Positions 50,701 to 59,270 of a stretch of 64,000 nt of DNA are shown piece by piece. The stretch covers positions 1 to 64,000 of the forward strand of contig JALIZF010001834.1 in assembly GCA_029948255.1 (NCBI GenBank), given 5' to 3'. The DNA is from Telmatactis stephensoni (Eukaryota; Cnidaria; Anthozoa; Actiniaria; Isophelliidae). Each line of letters starts with the position of its first letter. Position 1 is the first letter of the stretch. The notes under the pieces were generated by a model. It was not told the origin of the DNA, ran no database searches, and saw only the letters and a list, made by a program, of their open reading frames with translations. Position numbers and translations under genes: made by a program.

Positions 50701-53700
50701 TAACAAAGAGCCAGTGAGTCCAGATGTGACTACAAAGACTGTTCTGTTTGTTCAGTAACCTCAAAACGTTGGAATTGTTCCAAATGTAAGGATGTCATTA
50801 TATGCCTGCCCTTCCACAACCCAGTGGTGCCTGCCCTTCCACAACCCAGTGGTGCCTGCCCTTCCACAACCCAGTGGTGCCTGCCCTTCCACAACCCAGT
50901 GGTGCCTGCCCTTCCACAACCCAGTGGTGCCTGCCCTTCCACAACCCAGTGGTGCCTGCCCTTCCACAACCCAGTGGTGCCTGCCCTTCCACAACCCAGT
51001 GGTGCCTGCCCTTCCACAACCCAGTGCTGCCTGCCCTTTCACAACCCAGTGCTGCCTGCCCTTCCACAACCCAGTGCTGCCTGCCCTTCCACAACCCAGT
51101 GCTGCCTGCCCTTCCACAACCCAGTGGTGCCTGCCCTTCCACAACCCAGTGGTGCCTGCCCTTTCACAACCCAGTGGGGCCTGCCCTTCCACAACCCAGT
51201 GGTGCCTGCCCTTCCACAACCCAGTGGTGCCTGCCCTTCCACAACCCAGTGGGGCCTGCCCTTCCACAACCCAGTAGTGCCTGCCCTTTCACAACCCAGT
51301 GGTGCCTGCCCTTCCACAACCCAGTGGTGCCTGCCCTTCCACAACCCAGTGGTGCCTGCCCTTCCACAACCCAGTGGTGCCTGCCCTTCCACAACCCAGT
51401 GGTGCCTGCCCTTCCACAACCCAGTGGTGCTTGCCCTTCCACAACCCAGTAGTGCCTGCCCTTTCACAACCCAGTGGTGCCTGCCCTTCCACAACCCAGT
51501 GGTGCCTGCCCTTCCACAACCCAGTGGTGCTTGCCCTTCCACAACCCAGTGGTGCCTGCCCTTCCACAACCCAGTGGTGCTTGCCCTATCCCCTATTAAA
51601 CTCCGTGAAACTGCAAGACATACCCTAACCCCACGTTTACATTTTACCTTGGTGTCCCATTCCTCTCGATAGTCAAACCAGTCCAGTTTATCGTTGCTAA
51701 AGGACAATTTATACTTGAATACGAGATTTTCGTAAACGTTGCAGCCCTGAGTTGCGACAGCAGCAACTAACGATCTCTCGTTTCCAAGGTCAATTTGAAG
51801 GTATGCATTCTCACAAACTGAGTAGGGCAACCAGCATCTGTAGGTGTCCTGGTTTAGTCTTCCTGCGTCTGGCATACCATTATAACCATGGCTGTTAAGG
51901 GATCTCCCACTTGAATCTATTATTGCTTCTCTTTTAATGTGATAAAACTCCATACCCAATGGAGAGTCGCAGGCTGAAAAAGACATTCAACCAACACTGA
52001 ACAAAGAGCAAAATTACACGCCTCCAGTGATACTGGGAACTATCTGTCTTTCGATGTCGGCGAGACGTTGGGACAAACATTATGGCGGACAAAATGTAAC
52101 GGAGGAAATTCTGGTATTATTTGGTTTCTTTTTTGGTATTTTTAGTTTTGCGAGAGTTTTTAGTACTGTATTCAAGTATTTGTAATTGATCATAACTCAA
52201 TATTAATATTTGCGTAAATGAAAAATACCTATAATCATTACCATATCATCACCTGTTTAAGTCTATTTATATATAGATTGCCTCAAGTAAGGGCTTTGTG
52301 ATACCTTTACATCCATAAACCTCTATACGCAGACAGGTCCAGGTTTCCCATGCAGTTGGAATAATTCTTAGATAACGTGCAACCAATCCTTTAGTGAGCG
52401 TGTGTTTAATAACATGGTAGGCAGAATTACCGGTAAATACCTAGAGAAAACAACATACGTAAAGTACTAGTCACATAATTGGGTTCTTACACTTCCGTAT
52501 CGATTCTGCCGCAATGACTACATTGTGAAGCCGCATAGCAACACGAAATAATTTCAGCTTTGGTTGGACGATTTAAGGGCCGATTCCTTTCGATTGAAGG
52601 TGTTGAAATTCATCATTCAACTTTTGACCTTTGTTAATTGTCCTATGCTTCCTTATTTGGCAACATTCTTCCATATATGGAATATCTTACCTTGTCATTA
52701 TTTTGATCCTCTTGATAAAATGTCCAGTTAAATAATGTATCATTGCTAGAGCTTATCTTGTATGCTGTTACCCAGGCAGGTTTTTCAATAGCCCACCACG
52801 AAGGCAGGTATTTCCCCTGGGTAGCCAGGCCTGTCACCCGTGTCACGTGACCAAGATCAACCTGAAGGTATTGGTTGCCATCATTGGTCTTTGCACACCA
52901 TGCTGTCTCTCCTCTTGTCTCGTACAATCGACCAAGCCAGGGTTCGTGACCCATGTCATACCAGGATGTCGCCGTCATAGAAGAGTCGGGAATTTCATGT
53001 TTCTCAAATCCTATTGGCTCCTTGCAATCTAGAAGTTCGACAAAGTAGCTTTGTAAATGTCTAACCGTCTGTTTGTCTGTCTTTCTGTCTGCTGTCTGAC
53101 TGACTGACTGATTAACTGACTTACTGACTGACTGACCGACCGACCAACCGACCGACTAACTCATGACAAACTGACCGACCGACCTGTCAATGTAAAATTT
53201 CCATACCTTCACAACCAAACAGCTCCACTCTCATGCATGCTCCACCACTCCAAGTTTTCGGTTGAAATCGCACGTATCGAGCTTGGCGAACTCTATTAAG
53301 CTTGTGGTAGACTATAGTATTTTGATCTGTGTTGCCATCAAGCTGTGAAAAGAATTGCATACTTTGATTCAAATGGAGAACAAAGAAAAAAGGAAAAATA
53401 ACATGTACAGTATAAATCTAAATGAATGATGTTTAAGAATTATAGAGAAAATAGAAAAAGAAAAAAATCGATATTGGGAAGGAAGAAAAGAAAGAAAAAC
53501 TGGAGGAATCTAAAAGTAACTGCCTGCCTGCCTGTCTGTCTGACCTACCTCCTTGTTATTCAAATCAGGTTGGTACAAATACCAAAACACGTTATCCAGA
53601 CTGTAATGAAAAGCAAATTTTGTCACCCAATGTTTTAAGCTAGGGTGTCCTTGTGTGGCCAGTTTTTGGATCTTAAACACCTTTCCAAGATCTATTTCCA

Positions 53701-56700
53701 GGAAGTCCAGGTTAGTGACTCCACACCAGGCCGCTGCTCCGTTCAAACGTCCTTTAGTTGCCTCTTTACCATGCCCCGCGGATGAAGAAGCACTAATTTG
53801 ACTATCAGGGATGACTTTGTTTTCGATTCCAAGAGGAATGTTACACACTAAAATGAGACAATAATCGAGGAATTCATGCAAAATCATACCTTTCATGCAG
53901 CAAATGTAACCAGTCGTGATTACGTCAGGTCGTTTACTAGGACGTATTACGTTTTTACGTAATACTAGGACATATTACATACGTTACGGTTTTCGCAAGA
54001 AACTGACTGAAATTCAATTTGTTGCTCGTGCCACTGCAAGAATCGAATTCAATCTTAGTAACTTAGCTAGCTGTTTTATAGTCAAACGGTTTTTATAACT
54101 GAAACAAAAAAATGGCTGAAAAGCATCCTCGAGGTCCCAGGACGAATGGGAAATTAAGGGAATAGGATGAGGAATGAGAAAGGGAAGAAAAGTGGTTTAA
54201 AGCTAGCGGACTGTCGTTTACCTTCACCTCCGTAGATCTCTACTCGCATGGACGATCTAACGTACAACGTAAAAACGTTAAATCTCATGAATGTAGCGGT
54301 GATTTCATGGTAAAGAACATGTTTGACTACCGTATGCATGTCGGTGTTTCCATCAAACATCTGAAACGACGAAAAGACGTGGTCAGTCAGTGGGACTGTC
54401 GGTCGGTCGGTCGGTCGGTCGGTCAGTCAGTCAGTCGGTCATTCATTCAGGATTACCTTGGTTTCCCCTTGTTCTTTGTAATCAAACCATTCTGCTCCGT
54501 CTGCACTGTATGCCAAGCTGTACATCGTCACCCATTCTTTTCGTGACCCGTGTCCCTGTGTGGCTACAGCGGTAACAACTTTTAAGGTCTCTCCAATGTT
54601 GACTTCTAAAAACTCCTTAAAACCTGGCTTCATCCGTACACCTTTGTTGTGATTGAGCCGTGCATAATACGCGTACTCTTTGCTTTCGTCGGATCGGGAT
54701 TTCATCTTGCTGTTGGGAATAGTTCCATTTTCAACACCAAGAGGTTGGTAAAATTCTGTGATGTAAAAAAGAAGATTAACTTACAAACGTCTCTTGCTTT
54801 TAAAATTTCTGAAAACCCAGACCGACAAACTCGGTTTTAATCGAAAGCTCCTTTATCGTGTTCCCAAGGGTCATTGGAAAGACTCAGTAAAGAATTGTGG
54901 CATCTCATCCTCCAAGGTTTCTATCATACACAAGGAGATGAGAGATATACTTTCCTCTAGGCTTTAAATATTGATTGTGTGTGAAAATATAAAAGCAAGA
55001 AATTCTTAACTAGATTTCAAATACCATAAGATATATAAACAATAGTGATGATGATGATGACGATGATGATGATATTCCTTACCACAACATCCAAAAGCTT
55101 CAACTCGCATGCATATGTCAGCATACCAAGTTTTAGGGTGAAATCTTAAAAACAGAGCAGTGAATGGCTCGAGTAACGAATGCTTCACGACTGAATATCG
55201 ATCAGTATTTCCTGTAAAGGTCTGGAAACGAAACAGGAAAGTTAGTTGATGGCAACCACCACTACTACTACCATAAACAGTAGATAAAATCACACAAAAT
55301 TTTTAGCTATCACTACTGATATCGACCCAATGTGTCTATCTATATATACCTTTTCTGATCCACCTTCTTTATAGTTATTCCGATTCCACTACCGCCACCA
55401 CCACAACAATCACTATTAATACTACCACTACTACCACCACAACAACAACAATCACTATTAATACTACCACTACCACCACAACAACAACAATCACTATTAA
55501 TACTACCACTACTACCACCACAACAACAATCACTATTAATACTACTACCACAACAACAACAATCACTATTAATACTACTACCACCACAACAACAATCACT
55601 ATTAATACTACCACTACTACCACCACAACAACAACAATCACTATTAATACTACTACCACCACCACAACAATCACTATTAATACTACTACCACTACTACCA
55701 CCACAACAACAACAATCACTATTAATACTACCACTACTACCACCACCACAACAATCACTATTAATACTACCACTACTACCACCACAACAACAACAATCAC
55801 TATTAATACTACCACTACTACCACCACCACAACAATCACTATTAATACTACCACTACTACCACCACCACAACAACAATCACTATTAATACTACTACCACC
55901 ACAACAACAATCACTATTAATACTACAACTACTACCACCACCACCACAACAATCACTATTAATACTACCACCACAACAACAACAATCACTATTAATACTA
56001 CTACCACCACAACAACAATCACTATTAATACTACCACTACTACCACCACCACAACAACAATCACTATTAATACTACCACCACTACCACAACAATCACTAT
56101 TAATACTACCACCACTACCACCACAACAACAATCACTATTAATACGACTACCACTACCACCACCACTTAAACTTAGTCAATTTTGTAGTTATTGTCAGAT
56201 ATCGTAACCAGTGCAAGTGTATCTATACCTTTTCTGATCCACCTTCTTTATAGTTATTCCAATTCAAACCATCGTTACTGTACGATAAGGTGTACGTTGT
56301 TACCCAGGCATCGATATTATGGCTTCCTTGGGTGCTAATGGCAGTGAATTGACGTCGTTTGGGACCAAAGTCAATCTGATAAAGTTACTTATCAATCACT
56401 TGTTATACAATCAGTTGCATTAAGGTTCAGAATTCTTCCCATACCAATATATACACAATATGTGATTAAATGCATAAAACAATTAATAATGTGAACTTGA
56501 GTGTACGTAGTAGTTTCTAAAGTAAGGTGTTTTTTTGGTGCTTACAGTCTAACTACACATACAGAACTTCTAGTGTCAAAAATGCATTATGTACCTTGTG
56601 TTTTTGTCTTATGAAAAACGGTTATTGTATTTGTTTCTGCATATACTGGATGAGCGGAGAGGAACGGTTTAGGGAGGAGGGAGAAATAGCCCCCAAAAAG

Positions 56701-57984
56701 TAGGGAGGAGGGAGAAAAGAGGCAAGGCAGAAAAATCGGTTTGGGAGGAGGGAGGAAAGCAATTATGAAATGTAGTGAAGGAGAAATGGCCGAAAAAATT
56801 AGGGAGGAGGGAGAAAAATGGCATTAAAATGAGGAGGAAGGATATCGAAATGCCTGTTCCTCTTCGCTCCTGGATGCTGAGACAAGAAACAAGAAAAAAA
56901 TGACTTCTAGAACAAGTTCTGACAGACAACTTTTCCAGGGTAGTTTCTCATGGAGCGCGAGACTAGCGACAGAATGATACCCTTGGTTCCTGAGGATGTT
57001 CTGAAACGGATTGTGAAGTTGAGACCAATGTTTTGGATATCTCTACCTTCCCCAATTTACCTGACAAGTCTATAACATCTTACCTGCAAGAACTGATTTG
57101 CATCTTTCGTTGAAGGACACCAACTGTTTTGTGACTGATTCCCAAGCCTTCCATACCACGGATCACTTTCACCGGGAGTCCACGAAGAGGCATGGAAATG
57201 ATGATCTGGAATCAGGAGACTTTCCAGACCAAGAGATTCATTACATTCTGAAAGGAAAATGGCTTCAATGACTTCTGTGTATGGTATAAAGTTACACTGG
57301 ACTGATGTAAAATCCCAGGCGATGTACACGGGGGGTAACATGATGGGGATGTCCGACGTATTTTTGGAGGGGTTGACAATTTTCGTTCTGGTTTTTTTGG
57401 GGGGTTGACAAAACTTTTGTTCTGGGTATTTTTTTTGGGTCAAGAGATCTGCCACGTATTTTTTTAGGTCTTAAATTAAAAAGAACCTAAACCCGTATTT
57501 TTGTGGGGTTTTCACACCTCCAAGCTCAATCTCAATTTTAATTTCAATTCAATAAATCAGTTTTGAGGTATTTAAGTCTTGTATTTTTTTGGGTTTGAAA
57601 TTTGCATGCTATAAGAAGACCACACTCCTTCGTGAAAGAAAGTGTGTTCCTCACCACTAGCTACCTGAGGAACACAATTGAATTTCCTTAACGAAGGAGC
57701 GGAGAGGAACGGTTTAGGAAGGAGGGAGAAATAGCCCCCAAAAAAGTAGGGAGGAGGGAGAAAAGAGGCAGAAAAATCGGTTTGGGAGGGAGGAAAACAA
57801 TTATGAGATGTAGTGAAGGAGAAATGGCCGAAAAAATTAGGGAAGAGGGAGAAAAATGGCATTAAAATGAGGAAGAAGGATATTGAAATGCCTGTTCCTC
57901 TCCGCTCACAAAAAATCAAGGTCATTACCTACCTAATCCAGTAACGGAAGAAGTGAAAGCAAGGACGAATCCAAGTATCGCAGG
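35798..57984 (-). CDS. Secreted protein of 14 tandem F5/8 type C (discoidin) domains; 5' end missing
   Basis: Thirty-two minus-strand exons join in one frame (6,402 nt, 2,133 residues plus stop). The first one found (57,984-57,933) encodes PAILGFVLAFTSSVTGL, a hydrophobic leader; an upstream exon with the ATG must exist but was not located. Fourteen F5/8C domains of about 145-158 residues follow with almost no linker, each starting near C-x-x-P-L-G and ending near C-M-R-V-E-x-Y-G-C. Every domain boundary is a phase-1 intron, so domains are symmetric exon modules. Such domains bind carbohydrates or phospholipids at cell surfaces; the array suggests a multivalent extracellular adhesin or lectin (inference). 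No transmembrane segment or other domain follows the last repeat. Introns carry many MITEs and minisatellites. Two introns use GC donors. I know no family with exactly this architecture. Confidence 0.9.
36362..36633. mobile_element. MITE with GGGAGCACGGCAGAATG termini
   Basis: Long inverted ends: GGGAGCACGGCAGAATGTTG on the left against the same sequence with one difference on the right, continuing through GTTAGTACGCGCGCGC and GGGCTTCCTGTGATTTTT. CTTTGACCAA occurs at 36,355-36,364 and 36,634-36,643, a 7-10 bp duplication depending on where the TIR is taken to start; a Mutator-like origin fits. Open frames inside are incidental. Confidence 0.85.
37143..37298. mobile_element. Hairpin MITE with ACCGAATCGAAATATGG ends
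   Basis: Two arms of about 42 bp (37,143-37,184 and 37,257-37,298) are inverted copies with one or two differences, separated by about 70 bp. Located in a discoidin-gene intron. Confidence 0.75.
37915..38100. mobile_element. MITE with AAGCTTCACGTACACGG inverted ends
   Basis: AGAGAG-TTAATAAGCTTCACGTACACGG at the left is mirrored at the right by CCGTGTACGTGAAGCTTAAGGTCTCT. About 186 bp, ending 37 bp from the exon of domain 13. Confidence 0.7.
38137..39283 (-). other. F5/8C domain 13 (exons 39283-38955, 38275-38137)
   Basis: Starts CKADLGFEDHW, has GAWCAK and YLQVDLQ, ends ICLRMELYGCK. Both cysteine pairs are present. The donor after GGSPK is GC (GCAAGT). Confidence 0.88.
39823..40560 (-). other. 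F5/8C domain 12 (exons 40560-40253, 39961-39823)
   Basis: Starts CRDGFGSHRLT and ends LCLKVAFYGHE: the C-terminal cysteine is His, leaving the first Cys unpaired. The internal pair (AWCAT, ELCLK) is kept. The acceptor was fixed by frame at 39,961 (DITRAGS). Confidence 0.86.
40839..41719 (-). other. F5/8C domain 11 (exons 41719-41412, 40977-40839)
   Basis: Starts CGEPLGMENYK, has NFCSNL and FLQIDIG, ends LCFRAELYGCD. Both cysteine pairs are present. Confidence 0.9.
41887..42072. repeat. CTGT-type microsatellite
   Basis: Imperfect CTGT repeats with CCAT and CCGT variants in an intron of the discoidin gene. The TDRQ-rich open frames on the other strand are compositional. Confidence 0.9.
42102..43103 (-). 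other. F5/8C domain 10 (exons 43103-42965, 42565-42373, 42240-42102)
   Basis: Three exons, but the extra intron lies after GAWCAR in phase 2, not at the place used in domains 1 and 14. Ends ICMRVELIGCQ. Both cysteine pairs are present. Confidence 0.88.
43523..44735 (-). other. F5/8C domain 9 (exons 44735-44425, 43676-43523)
   Basis: Starts VDNSPLGLSTGG and ends PCLTLELYGKE. Terminal cysteines are lost; KAWCAA and PCLTLE keep the internal pair. The donor after GRK is GC rather than GT. Confidence 0.86.
43777..44373. mobile_element. 597-bp non-autonomous element with CAGTCAACTCTCG termini
   Basis: Starts CAGTCAACTCTCG and ends with its reverse complement. TAAACAA lies directly on both sides (43,770-43,776 and 44,374-44,380). 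Subterminal CGGACAC and TATTACGGAC words resemble pogo/Tigger-like elements, although a TA duplication would be expected for those. Confidence 0.75.
45332..46024 (-). other. F5/8C domain 8 (exons 46024-45717, 45473-45332)
   Basis: Starts ENFWPVGVENYE and ends HPALRVEFYGYR. All four framework cysteines are absent. The most divergent repeat of the array. Confidence 0.86.
46641..47283 (-). other. F5/8C domain 7 (exons 47283-46955, 46779-46641)
   Basis: Starts CIEPLGMANHL, has GAWCTK, ends ICMRVELYGCK. Both cysteine pairs are present. Confidence 0.9.
47539..48481 (-). other. F5/8C domain 6 (exons 48481-48186, 47677-47539)
   Basis: Starts GDSQLLSLLIPN and ends PCMRIEVYGDD. Both terminal cysteines are lost; NTWCGG and PCMRIE keep the internal pair. 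Confidence 0.88.
47773..47995. repeat. CCTT/CCCT microsatellite
   Basis: A block of CCTT, a block of CCCT, then a long block of CCTT again, in the intron between the two exons of domain 6. The long LPPSLPPS and KEGRKEGR frames are artefacts of the repeat. Confidence 0.95.
48976..51973 (-). other. F5/8C domain 5 (exons 51973-51648, 49114-48976)
   Basis: Starts CDSPLGMEFYH, ends MSMRVEVYGTR. The N-terminal Cys lacks its usual C-terminal partner; YRCW and SVCEN provide two extra cysteines. The 2.5-kb intron between the halves holds the 25-bp minisatellite. Confidence 0.88.
50808..51590. repeat. 25-bp minisatellite, about 31 copies
   Basis: Unit GTGCCTGCCCTTCCACAACC plus CAGTG, period exactly 25, with a few variants (GCTGCC, GGGGCC, CTTTCAC). 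It lies in the 2.5-kb intron of domain 5. Because 25 is not a multiple of three and the unit has no stop in any frame, long open frames appear on both strands; on the minus strand one is continuous with the domain-5 exon. Confidence 0.95.
52305..53028 (-). other. F5/8C domain 4 (exons 53028-52691, 52440-52305)
   Basis: Starts CKEPIGFEKHE, has TAWCAK and YLQVDLG, ends TCLRIEVYGCK. Both cysteine pairs are present. Confidence 0.9.
53207..53847 (-). other. F5/8C domain 3 (exons 53847-53549, 53342-53207)
   Basis: Starts CNIPLGIENK, has AAWCGV, ends ACMRVELFGCE. Both cysteine pairs are present. Confidence 0.9.
54222..54755 (-). other. F5/8C domain 2 (exons 54755-54457, 54360-54222)
   Basis: Starts EFYQPLGVENG and ends SSMRVEIYGGE. 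Both terminal cysteines and both internal cysteines are replaced. Confidence 0.88.
55385..56168. repeat. Triplet-based minisatellite (ACC/ACT/ACA with ATCACTATTAATACT)
   Basis: Units of about 33-42 bp combine ACTACTACCACC, ACAACAACA and ATCACTATTAATACT, over 780 bp in the intron between exons 2 and 3 of domain 1. The minus strand stays open as polyvaline with LIVIV interruptions, an artefact of the triplet content. Confidence 0.95.
56652..56869. mobile_element. MITE, GAGCGGAGAGGAAC family, copy 1
   Basis: Begins GAGCGGAGAGGAACGG and ends CTGTTCCTCTTCGCTC, with CTGGAT duplicated on both sides (56,646-56,651 and 56,870-56,875). The interior is purine-rich (GGGAGGAGGGAGAAA). Located in the first intron of domain 1. 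Confidence 0.8.
57697..57907. mobile_element. MITE, GAGCGGAGAGGAAC family, copy 2
   Basis: Same ends and interior as the element at 56,652-56,869, same orientation, about 830 bp apart, in the intron just upstream of domain 1. No clear target duplication. Confidence 0.75.
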
Positions 57985-58226
57985 CTGAGGATAAAAAATG
58001 ATAAAGATTGTCAGACAGTAAAATTCTTACATTTAATGAGATTTGAAATCTTCATCGATCGCGAGATGTGAATTAAGCACATCATCTTTGGTTAAATTTA
58101 ACTTGAATGCCTGTAGTTGCTCAAATACAACAACTCTAGTAATATGTACTCATCATGAATTTCGATATAGTCATACCAAATGGAAACATCGTCATTTTTC
58201 TTTTTTGAAATTTAAATCGTCCTCGA

Positions 58227-58424
58227 CAGGGGCGTAGCGAGGCCCGAGCAAAAAGGGGGAACAATTTTTTGAGAACCTTTCAACACAACAAAAATAGCTC
58301 AAAACTCACTCTAGTTTTTAATGACAACTCTGACCGCGGTTTTTTACCTAAGACGAAGATATCAGGAGAGTGTAAAATTTTAGGGGGCCTGGCTCTCCTT
58401 GCTTCCCCCTTCGCTATGCCACTG
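58227..58424. mobile_element. hAT-like MITE with CAGGGGCGTAGCGAGG end
   Basis: CAGGGGCGTAGCGAGG at the left is mirrored by CTTCGCTATGCCACTG at the right. Flanking octamers GTCCTCGA and ATCCTCGG share TCCTCG, consistent with a worn 8-bp duplication. A shorter relative lies at about 59,950-60,013 in the integrase gene intron. Confidence 0.65.
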
Positions 58425-59270
58425 ATCCTCGGGGGTCCATGCAAGGCGTCTCCGACATTCATAAAACCGGTAAATAAGAGAGACGCGTCGACGCTCGTCC
58501 CTTCTTCCCCTTTCCCTCCCCTCCCCTCTCCCTCCCCTCCCCTCCCCCTTCCTCTGACGCCCTGGCTCCCCGAATATGTTTTGAAATCGGTCGTGAAGAT
58601 GAAGACTTGGACCAAGTGAAACGGAACTCTCAGAGAAGTTTAAAATTTTGTAACAGTGTCATTTTCAAATTAGCGACTTTCAATTTGGACAGTCTTGCTC
58701 AAGATGAATAAAAAGACAGACTTCAGCTGAAGAATATCTAGAAAAATTGTGTTTAATTTTAATTTTTATAGTGACAACTGTATCCAAAAACTATACTTTA
58801 TAAATCCGTGTACCTTATGGCCATTCAACTTTTTGATAAATAGACTAATCGAATAAACAAATTTTGAGTTCAATTTTCAATTTTTTAAAAATTGAAAATT
58901 GAAATTTGGGTTCACTTTTTCACTTTTATTATATCAATTTGTTGATGGTCTTAATTCCTTTGAAAGTGATTTATTGAATTCGTAACTTATGACCATCTGT
59001 CCTTTCATAAATTGAACGGTTGAATTAGCACCTCTAAAACCAATTTTTATTTTTCACTCCCATATAGACATAAAAGTCCAACATGCATGCATGAATGATT
59101 GGTACGTTTTCATGTTTTGATCTAATGTTCCTATAAAACTACTTCCACACGTGCACGTGGTTACATGAGCATGCGCAAATACAGTTATTCGCTTGCCAAA
59201 AGTAACGCAGCTCTGCAGTTTCTGAAAATATGGCGGGTTTTTGTAACGGACATTTCTGCTTCAAGTAATC
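58425..59270. other. Gap between the discoidin gene and the integrase gene
   Basis: The ATG exon of the minus-strand discoidin gene and the promoter of the plus-strand integrase gene should both lie in or near this region. I could not identify the exon. A minus-strand ATG near 58,057 followed by MKISNLIK and a GTAAG donor has the wrong phase. The 58,850-58,910 stretch contains a self-complementary AATTTTTAAAATT region. Confidence 0.45.

Larger units (their letters stand above)
55083..57247 (-). other. F5/8C domain 1 (exons 57247-57084, 56375-56229, 55221-55083)
   Basis: Three exons: CNESLGLE to QFLQ, then IDFGPKRRQ to GGSEK, then TFTGNTDRY to EAFGCC. The intron after QFLQ is phase 0, the same place as in domain 14. 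Terminal Cys pair and the WC/ICMRVE pair are both present. Confidence 0.88.

Noticed and set aside
50824..51672. Long proline/cysteine-rich frames over the 25-bp repeat
   Set aside because: Every frame of the repeat is open because the unit lacks stops; equal openness on both strands argues against coding.
55375..56166. A 263-codon polyvaline frame with LIVIV interruptions on the minus strand
   Set aside because: It is the translation of a triplet minisatellite in an intron; no gene-like content or splice support.
58035..58060. ATG exon of the discoidin gene (MKISNLIK followed by GTAAG)
   Set aside because: Its phase does not join to the leader exon at 57,984, so the frame would be lost.
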